The notes under the pieces were generated by a model that was not told the DNA's origin, did not search any database, and worked only from the letters and a program-made list of their open reading frames with translations. The position numbers and the translations under genes were made by a program. Of a stretch of 39,367 nt of DNA, positions 33,104 through 39,367 are shown in pieces. The number at the start of each line of letters is the position of its first letter. Within the stretch, counting starts at the first letter, position 1. Origin of the DNA: Muribaculaceae bacterium (lineage in GTDB: Bacteria > Bacteroidota > Bacteroidia > Bacteroidales > Muribaculaceae); contig JAHHQT010000007.1 in NCBI GenBank assembly GCA_020026215.1, positions 1 to 39,367 of the forward strand, given 5' to 3'.

Positions 33104-34129
33104 TTACTCCTTATTTGTATTATTTTCTACTGGAATATCGTAAACTTGTTTTCTCAACTCTTCGATATTATAGTTCTTTTGACGGAATTGAACTTCAGCA
33201 CGAAGTTTGTCCAAATCCAATCCCCAAGCTGATGCAAACCATTGACGGATGATTTCAACTTTTTGAAGGATGACAGCTTTTCCGTCAACACCATCAAAGT
33301 CTTCAACTTGCTTACAGATAGGTCTGTTTTCAGCATCTGTTTGAGGAATACCATATTCGTCTTCGATTGGTTCCCAACCTTGAGTAGCATCTTCTAGAAG
33401 TTGATTCCAACGAGCATCAGTCATAGTAATGAAGTTTGCTACTGTTTCAGCAAAGTCTTCACGAGGTTCTGAAGATGCGTAGTTAGATGTGAAACCTAAA
33501 GAAGCAGTTGCTTTTTCATTTCTGTCTTGCCATCCCAATGGGTCATAGTAAGAAGTTGAGATTTCAGCAAATTCCTTAGGATAAGTTTTTGTCTGGTGAA
33601 GGATGTGAGAGAACTCGTGGTGCATAGTCTTGAAGTAGAACTCGTTCAAGTTTTCAAAGCTATGTACATTCATTGTGTTCACTTTAAACAAAGTTACTTT
33701 CAAACCACCTTCTGCCAAACCAAGAATCATTGTTCCAGAGAACGGGTTATAAGCAGGAGAACCAATCAAGTGAAGAATACGTGGACCGTAAGTTTTCAAG
33801 AATTGAGGGCCTGCACAAACATCATATACTTCAAACCACAAGTATTTTGTCAATACAGCCAAGTCAACAGAATTGGCGTATGATGCAGGAACCAAGTTAT
33901 AGTTCATATCTGCACCAACATCTTGCATTTTGTAGCGGAATTGTAGGTTATACTCAGCCAAATAAGTATCAGCCAAGAATTTGTCTAACTGATATGAATA
34001 TGAAGTAGGATCAAGTACTTCATCCTTATCATCGAAAATACTCTCTGAGCTCAAGTCATCATCGCAGGCTGCGAAGCTGAATGCTACACAACACAAGAGA
34101 GCTGATTTCAAAATATTTTTTAGTAACAT
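33104..34129 (-). CDS. Zinc metallohydrolase lipoprotein associated with SusC/SusD
   Basis: The 341-residue protein has a lipobox with Cys22 (SFAAC), followed by DDD, an acidic stretch like the export signals of surface lipoproteins in Bacteroidetes. His171-Glu172-Phe-Ser-His175 is an intact HExxH zinc site, in HHEFSHILHQ. EDFAE (residues 224-228) is a candidate for the third, glutamate ligand. This fits the substrate-import-associated zinc metallohydrolase family (Peptidase_Mx1-like), which is encoded beside SusC/SusD pairs. Peptidase activity is likely but unproven; the substrate is unknown. It lies 22 bases after susD and 6 before the DUF4302 gene. Confidence 0.85.
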   Translation of the reverse strand: MLLKNILKSALLCCVAFSFAACDDDLSSESIFDDKDEVLDPTSYSYQLDKFLADTYLAEYNLQFRYKMQDVGADMNYNLVPASYANSVDLAVLTKYLWFEVYDVCAGPQFLKTYGPRILHLIGSPAYNPFSGTMILGLAEGGLKVTLFKVNTMNVHSFENLNEFYFKTMHHEFSHILHQTKTYPKEFAEISTSYYDPLGWQDRNEKATASLGFTSNYASSEPREDFAETVANFITMTDARWNQLLEDATQGWEPIEDEYGIPQTDAENRPICKQVEDFDGVDGKAVILQKVEIIRQWFASAWGLDLDKLRAEVQFRQKNYNIEELRKQVYDIPVENNTNKE

Positions 34130-34151
34130 ATCTTCTAATTATTTGTCTGAA

Positions 34152-35858
34152 TTATTTAATAGAACCAGTATATTTCATATAACCGCTAGGGCTAGTGAAA
34201 CGGCTTACCACATTCATACGATTGTTAGGTTCAATACCTGCTGAGATAACTTCAGAAGGGATTTGAAGTGCACGACGTGGATCCAATTTAGAAAGGAATT
34301 CTACACGGTCACGACCAATCTTGTGTTCGTATTCGATACCGTAACGTTTAACATCGAACCAACGACCACCATCGAACAAGTTTTCGATACGACGGAAGTG
34401 AAGAACGCAATACAAGTAAGGTTCAATTTCCGGAGTAACAGAGTACTTGTCACTTGGAGTGATTTCATCAATATGCAAAGTTTTGAATACTTCTGGACGT
34501 GGGTCATTTTCTCTGTATTTGTCGCCCCATGCTTCTTTATCATAGAATGATTTGATGATGTCAGAAGTCAAAGTAGAGAATTTGAATGAAGCTGGCAATT
34601 TTTGACGAGAGTTATCCCAAACACGCATATCGGCAACTGCACCTTCAAGGTCACCCATGAAAATACGTGCTTCAGCACGAGAAAGGATTACTTCTTCAGT
34701 TGTGAACTCAGTACGTACGATGTGAATAAAACCGATTCCGGCAACTTTATCAGAGTATTCAAACAATTCATATACTTTCGGATACCATAGACCATATTCT
34801 TGACCACCGCAAACGTAAAGTTTACCAAGGTAGCAAGGGTGGAAGTTAAATGTGTTCCATGTTGGGCCTGTACCAAAGATAGTACCGAATGCAGGTTCAC
34901 GGTTAACAGTGTAACGGTTACCTGTAATCATTGCTCTCCAATATGTAGAATATGTAGTCAACAACATCAAGTTGCTTGGAGATTGAGAATCGATGTATGC
35001 TTGAACACTTGCGTCAAGGCTTACATAGTTCTTGCCCCAATATGTTCTCATCATTTGTTCAGGAGTTGAACCTAAAATCAAAGAAGCATATTTTTCAACT
35101 TTTTCGTAATCACGTTTGAACAAATAGAAACGAGTAGCAAATGCATAAGCGGCTCTTTTGTTAAAGTGATATTTAGGTCTTTCGTAGTGAAGGTCACTAA
35201 CGTAAGGAAGACCTTCTACCAAGTCTTTTTCAATCAATTTGTAAACTTCTGCAACTGATTGACGTTCGTATTTAACTACTACTTGTTTTTCAGGAACAGT
35301 TACGTATGGGATACCAGGATCGTTTGCGCTCAATTCATCACTACGGTAGTGTTGAGCAAAGATATTAACCAATATAAAGTGGTTGTAAGCACGAACCATC
35401 AATGCTTCACCGTAAGCGGCATCAAGCATTTCTTTTTCAGTACCTTCAAATTTACGGCCTTGTTTTTCCCAAAGATCGATTTTTTCAAGTACGTGGTTAG
35501 CTACAGCGATAGCGTGATAAGCACCTTCCCAAATCATAGAAGGAGAGTCTTGACCATCGTCAGATTTAGCATCTTCCCAAGCAAACATTTCATCTTCAAG
35601 TTTACCCAGACCTTGAAGGTTGTAACGCATACCGTTTCTATCAGGAGAAGTATTATCTACGATGTTATCAGAACTGTATTCGCAGTATTTAGCATAGTTG
35701 GCGTAAGAATAACCGTCCACCAACATCAACAATAGTTGTTCCGGAGTTTGTGGGTCCACACGATTGTCTGGAATTTTATCCAAAAAATCAGAACATGAAC
35801 TAAGAGACATAACTCCAATCACAGCAGCATATAATAAACTTTTTAATTTCATTTTCAA
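34152..35858 (-). CDS. SusD/RagB-family nutrient-binding outer-membrane lipoprotein
   Basis: SusD proteins form the lid over the SusC channel and capture glycans or peptides. The 568-residue product has a lipoprotein signal peptide with Cys22 (SLSSC) and continues SDFLDKIPDNRVDPQTPEQLL, the typical SusD N-terminus. TPR-like helices follow (for example AAYGEALMVRAYNHFILVNIFAQHY), and the C-terminal VILSRAEARIFMGDLEGAVADM and RRIENLFDGGRWFDVKRYG segments are characteristic. Length is normal. It is 33 bases after susC. The substrate cannot be read from the sequence. Confidence 0.95.
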   Translation of the reverse strand: MKMKLKSLLYAAVIGVMSLSSCSDFLDKIPDNRVDPQTPEQLLLMLVDGYSYANYAKYCEYSSDNIVDNTSPDRNGMRYNLQGLGKLEDEMFAWEDAKSDDGQDSPSMIWEGAYHAIAVANHVLEKIDLWEKQGRKFEGTEKEMLDAAYGEALMVRAYNHFILVNIFAQHYRSDELSANDPGIPYVTVPEKQVVVKYERQSVAEVYKLIEKDLVEGLPYVSDLHYERPKYHFNKRAAYAFATRFYLFKRDYEKVEKYASLILGSTPEQMMRTYWGKNYVSLDASVQAYIDSQSPSNLMLLTTYSTYWRAMITGNRYTVNREPAFGTIFGTGPTWNTFNFHPCYLGKLYVCGGQEYGLWYPKVYELFEYSDKVAGIGFIHIVRTEFTTEEVILSRAEARIFMGDLEGAVADMRVWDNSRQKLPASFKFSTLTSDIIKSFYDKEAWGDKYRENDPRPEVFKTLHIDEITPSDKYSVTPEIEPYLYCVLHFRRIENLFDGGRWFDVKRYGIEYEHKIGRDRVEFLSKLDPRRALQIPSEVISAGIEPNNRMNVVSRFTSPSGYMKYTGSIK

Positions 35859-35891
35859 TTAAAATAAATGTTTAATAAATCAATTAATCCT

Positions 35892-38800
35892 TTATAAGCT
35901 GAAACGTAAAGTAAACGTAAATTGCTTAGGAGAAGGAGTTGCCACACCACCGGCGTTGAAGAATTCCGGATCTTGACCGTTCAATTTAGAGTCTGAGTAG
36001 ATCAACCACAAGTTAGTTGCTTGCAATTTAACAGAAGCTGAAGTGAAACGGATCTTTTGAAGGAATGACTTAGGAAGATCGTAAGTCAATGAAACTTCTT
36101 TCAAGCGAATGAAACCGCCATCGGCGATACGTTCAGTTGAATAGTTGTATGCATTGTATGCACGGCCCAAGTAATCGTAGTTTTTGAATTGACGACGGCT
36201 GGCGATAACTGGGATATTAGTGTATTTTTCATCACCAGGCAATGTCCAACGATTCTTGAATTCTTTCGGCATAGCTTGCAAGTCATCATAAACACCTGAG
36301 AATGCCGGGTCCAAACGAATCTTGTTACCGAAAGAGTAAGTCATGAAGATATTCAAACGGAAGTTCTTCCAGCTCAATACGTTACCGAAACCGCCAGTAA
36401 TAGTTGGGTCTGTAGGACCTTCGTATTTCAAGAAGTCAACGTTAGTAAATTCTTGGAAGTTGATGTCTGTATATGTAACTTCACCTTTTTCGTTAATAAC
36501 CATTGGAATACCTTCGCTATTCAAACCAACGAATGGGATAGAGAAGATAGCACGTACTGGATAGCCTTCTTTAGCATAACCTGCACCTGAAACCAATTGC
36601 ATTACGTTTGAACGAGACTCAAGTTCTGTAATTTCGTTCTTAGTTTTTGAGAATGTCAAGTCAGTTGTCCAAGAGAAATTTTGGTTCTCGATGTTTCTTG
36701 TAGAAATTGTGATTTCAGCACCGTGAGATTTCATTGAAGCAACGTTGGCAAATTTACGAGTAACACCACCCACACCAGTAGTATAAGTCATACCGATAAG
36801 GTCGAAGTTGTTACGAGCATAAGCATCAACAGAGAAGTTGATTCTGTTGTTGATAAAACCAAGGTCAAGACCTACGTTGAACTCGTGTTTCTTTTCGTAT
36901 GTCAAATCACCGTTGGCAATATCAGAAAGTTGCAAACCTAATTCTTGGTCTTTTGACAATGGACGCCATGGACGGTAAGGGTCGTAAACCGGAGTAGCAT
37001 TTGATACCCAAGCTGGACCACTATCAGCAGTCAAAGAGTAAGATAGACGAAGAGTAGCGTGTGACAAGATCTTCATCAAGTCATCGTGGCTGTTGTACCA
37101 GTCTTCTTCGTGCAAGTTCCATGCAGCTGCAACGTTCCATGTAGGCAACCAACGAGAAGAACGGGCTTTACCCAATTTGTTAGTACCTTCATAACGGATA
37201 GTACCGTTCAAAACGTAACGAGCGTCGTAAGAATATGTCAAGTTAGCAAATGAAGCAAATGCGCGAGAAGAGCTCTTGGCATTGCTATAGTATGCACTGT
37301 TTTCTTCAGTCAATTGTTTCAACCAATCCGGGTCAATGAATGGAACACCACCATTGTCGTAAACGAATCCCCAACCTTGGAAGTTGATGGCGTTACGTTC
37401 AGTTGAGTTCACTTCAACACCTGCCATTGCATTGAAGATATGTTTGTTGTTCCATACCTTATTATATGTAGCAGTACCACGGAAGTCATATTGAGAAACT
37501 TTGTAAGTGTCATTGTAGTAAATACCACCTTTAGGAAGGATAGTCTTAGGCAATGCGTTAGGATCTTGAGGGTCTGTATATAGATATGGGTTCATATCAC
37601 GGATAGTAGCATCCTCAGGGTCAATACCGGCACGGTAAGCCATAGCTTGGTTAGAGTGGTCTTTTACGTGGTGTTCTTGAACAGAGCTTTGGTAACGGTA
37701 AGCACCCAAAGCATTCAATTCCAATCCTTCGATTGGACGCCAGTTCAATTCAGCTTGGAATTTCAAGTCTGTTACACCGATATCAATGAAGTTGTTGTCC
37801 AACTCATGCATGATGTTGAACGGAGACCAGTTACGAGTATAAGTTTCAGTTGGGCTTAGAGTACGAGAAGTATTCAAAGCGTAGCTATAAGGGTTAATAT
37901 CGAAACCACGTTTGATTTCACCACTTACAGGGTCTGTTTCTTGGCTCAATGTACCTGGAGCTGTTTGCTTACGATAAGAATCGGAAGTCAAAACAGAGAT
38001 ACGGAATGTTTTAGAAATATCGTAAGAAGCATTGGCGTTGAAAGTATAACGGCGAACTTCACTTGATACTGTCCATCCCGGATCATTCATAAATGATAAA
38101 GAAGAATAGAATTTACCTTTATCTGTACCACCTGCGATACTTACAGAGTGGTTTTGCATTACTGTATTGCGGAACAATTCGTCGAACCAGTCAGTGTTGT
38201 TAAATTCTGCACGGCGCAAGTAAGCGTTCATAGCAGATTGAGTATGTTCCAATCCGAATTTTCCTGTTTCTGGGTCGAATTTGTTAAGAAGTTGATACAT
38301 CTTACCATAAACACCGGAATTAGAAGCTGTAGCTAGAGAAGCGAATTCCAACCAACCTTTTTCTTCCATTTCCTTATAAATACCCATTTGTTCTTGAGAG
38401 TTACAAATATTGAATTCACCGTAGTGAGGTTTCATACGTGTAGTCAACTCACCAGTATAGCTGACGCGAGTAGAACCAGCCTTACCTTTCTTAGTTGTTA
38501 CAACGATCACACCGGCCATGGCGCGTGCACCATAGATAGATGTTGCAGAACCGTCTTTCAAAATTTGGAAGCTTTCGATATCATCAGAGTTCAAACCTGC
38601 GATTGCAGAAGAAATCAATGTCACAGCATCACCAGATGACAAGTCATCGGCAGATACTTCAACAGCGTCTTCCATAACCACACCGTCAACAACCCATAGA
38701 GGCTTAGATGCACCATAAATTGATGTTGCACCACGTACACGGATTTTAGGAGCAGTACCGAATGTACCTGAAACGTTTTGCACAGATACACCGGCTGAAC

Positions 38801-39230
38801 GGCCTTCCAATGAACGGCTGATATCAGCCACACCATCCAATTTTGCGTCATCTGCACTAATTTGTGTTGTTGCACCGGTGAATAAACGTTTATCCATTTT
38901 TTGCATACCGGTTACAACCACTTCCTCAAGAACGGTAGAGTTGCTTTCCAAAACTACCTTCATGTTGTCAGAAGCTTTAACTTCTTTGGTATTCATACCA
39001 ACATAGGAAACAACGAGTTTAGAACTACTCGATGGGACTGTTAGAGTAAAGTTACCGTCGATGTCAGTCGCAGTACCTGTTGACTCATGTCCTTTAACAA
39101 CAACGGTTGCACCAATAATTGGTTCACCGTCGTCTGCAGAGATAACGACACCACTAACTTTCACTTGCGCATACGCAGGTAATGCTAGTAATACCATCGC
39201 TATCAGAACGACAAATTTTTTAAGTCTCAT
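35892..39230 (-). CDS. SusC/RagA-family TonB-dependent outer-membrane transporter
   Basis: The protein is 1112 residues from the ATG at 39230; an upstream in-frame ATG adds 25 residues with no signal-peptide logic. Signal peptide MRLKKFVVLIAMVLLALPAYAQ is followed by a carboxypeptidase-regulatory-like domain (VKVSGVVISADDGEPIIGATVVVKG). Next come the TonB box (LEEVVVTG, about 101-108), the plug with LKDGSATSIYGARAMAGVIVVTTKKG, and a beta-barrel to the C-terminus FTFTLRFSL. It imports ligands captured by SusD using the proton motive force through TonB. There is no extra STN domain, so signalling to an anti-sigma factor is not expected. It is the first gene of the operon, and its promoter is not a perfect consensus. 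Confidence 0.96.
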   Translation of the reverse strand: MRLKKFVVLIAMVLLALPAYAQVKVSGVVISADDGEPIIGATVVVKGHESTGTATDIDGNFTLTVPSSSSKLVVSYVGMNTKEVKASDNMKVVLESNSTVLEEVVVTGMQKMDKRLFTGATTQISADDAKLDGVADISRSLEGRSAGVSVQNVSGTFGTAPKIRVRGATSIYGASKPLWVVDGVVMEDAVEVSADDLSSGDAVTLISSAIAGLNSDDIESFQILKDGSATSIYGARAMAGVIVVTTKKGKAGSTRVSYTGELTTRMKPHYGEFNICNSQEQMGIYKEMEEKGWLEFASLATASNSGVYGKMYQLLNKFDPETGKFGLEHTQSAMNAYLRRAEFNNTDWFDELFRNTVMQNHSVSIAGGTDKGKFYSSLSFMNDPGWTVSSEVRRYTFNANASYDISKTFRISVLTSDSYRKQTAPGTLSQETDPVSGEIKRGFDINPYSYALNTSRTLSPTETYTRNWSPFNIMHELDNNFIDIGVTDLKFQAELNWRPIEGLELNALGAYRYQSSVQEHHVKDHSNQAMAYRAGIDPEDATIRDMNPYLYTDPQDPNALPKTILPKGGIYYNDTYKVSQYDFRGTATYNKVWNNKHIFNAMAGVEVNSTERNAINFQGWGFVYDNGGVPFIDPDWLKQLTEENSAYYSNAKSSSRAFASFANLTYSYDARYVLNGTIRYEGTNKLGKARSSRWLPTWNVAAAWNLHEEDWYNSHDDLMKILSHATLRLSYSLTADSGPAWVSNATPVYDPYRPWRPLSKDQELGLQLSDIANGDLTYEKKHEFNVGLDLGFINNRINFSVDAYARNNFDLIGMTYTTGVGGVTRKFANVASMKSHGAEITISTRNIENQNFSWTTDLTFSKTKNEITELESRSNVMQLVSGAGYAKEGYPVRAIFSIPFVGLNSEGIPMVINEKGEVTYTDINFQEFTNVDFLKYEGPTDPTITGGFGNVLSWKNFRLNIFMTYSFGNKIRLDPAFSGVYDDLQAMPKEFKNRWTLPGDEKYTNIPVIASRRQFKNYDYLGRAYNAYNYSTERIADGGFIRLKEVSLTYDLPKSFLQKIRFTSASVKLQATNLWLIYSDSKLNGQDPEFFNAGGVATPSPKQFTFTLRFSL

Positions 39231-39275
39231 AAAAATTTTATTTAAACACACAATTAATATAATTCTACATTTCAA

Positions 39276-39289
39276 TGGCAAATTTGCCA
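39276..39289. promoter_or_regulatory. Palindrome upstream of susC
   Basis: TGGCAAATTTGCCA is a perfect 14-bp palindrome with its 3' edge on the minus strand 45 bases before the susC ATG. Its core CAAATTTG has one mismatch to the -7 consensus TAnnTTTG. It could be an operator overlapping the promoter. No other -7 match is found in the 137 bases available. Confidence 0.4.
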
Positions 39290-39367
39290 GATTACAATTT
39301 GACACATAGTCTCAACTATTCCTTTGTTAAATTCAGAATCAATTTTAAGACTAAATGTAATAAAAAC

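Overview
The window is chromosomal DNA of a Bacteroidota bacterium, most likely order Bacteroidales. Support for this: a SusC/SusD outer-membrane pair; lipoproteins with acidic residues just after the lipobox; T9SS type A C-terminal sorting domains; promoter boxes of the Bacteroidetes TAnnTTTG type; an alternate, Bacteroidetes-type GlmU-like protein; and ribosomal proteins S4, S14 and L36 in cysteine-poor, zinc-free forms. The T9SS domains would fit Prevotellaceae or a related family better than the classic gut Bacteroides, but this is inference and no genus is claimed.

Layout. (1) 1-4197, plus strand: the end of an LpxH-like lipid A hydrolase, a 420-base spacer with a candidate small RNA and terminator, then ispD-recG (8-base overlap) and a free-standing HD-domain hydrolase resembling MESH1-type (p)ppGpp hydrolases. 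(2) 4369-22565, minus strand: a 33-gene translation super-operon (rpsL-rpsG-fusA, the S10 cluster, the spc cluster with secY, map, infA and rpmJ, and the alpha cluster ending in rpoA-rplQ). It has one very good promoter at its head and one strong hairpin terminator at its end. rpmJ and rpmD are the short genes in it. Two spacers stand out for length: rpsL-rpsG (about 154 bases) and rpsK-rpsD (128 bases, with a foldable leader).

(3) 22776-24081, plus strand: the alternate GlmU-like gene, ending at a bidirectional terminator shared with (4), a minus-strand CPA2 cation/proton antiporter with a soluble tail, preceded by asd. (5) 27459-31707, minus strand: two tandem paralogues encoding secreted T9SS cargo proteins with a BACON-like domain. 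Each has its own promoter box and terminator. The first to be transcribed is split by a one-base deletion in an A run; restoring one base gives exactly the 619 residues of its intact sister. (6) 31754-39367, minus strand: a four-gene operon for SusC, SusD, an HExxH zinc metallohydrolase lipoprotein and a DUF4302 lipoprotein. It contains no glycoside hydrolase or local regulator.

Taken together, most of the window is core information-processing machinery. The accessory part is the right-hand 12 kb: a nutrient-import locus with a surface metallohydrolase, next to duplicated secreted proteins of unknown function. This is the most likely site of poorly described biology. No rRNA, tRNA, CRISPR array, insertion sequence or prophage gene was recognised.
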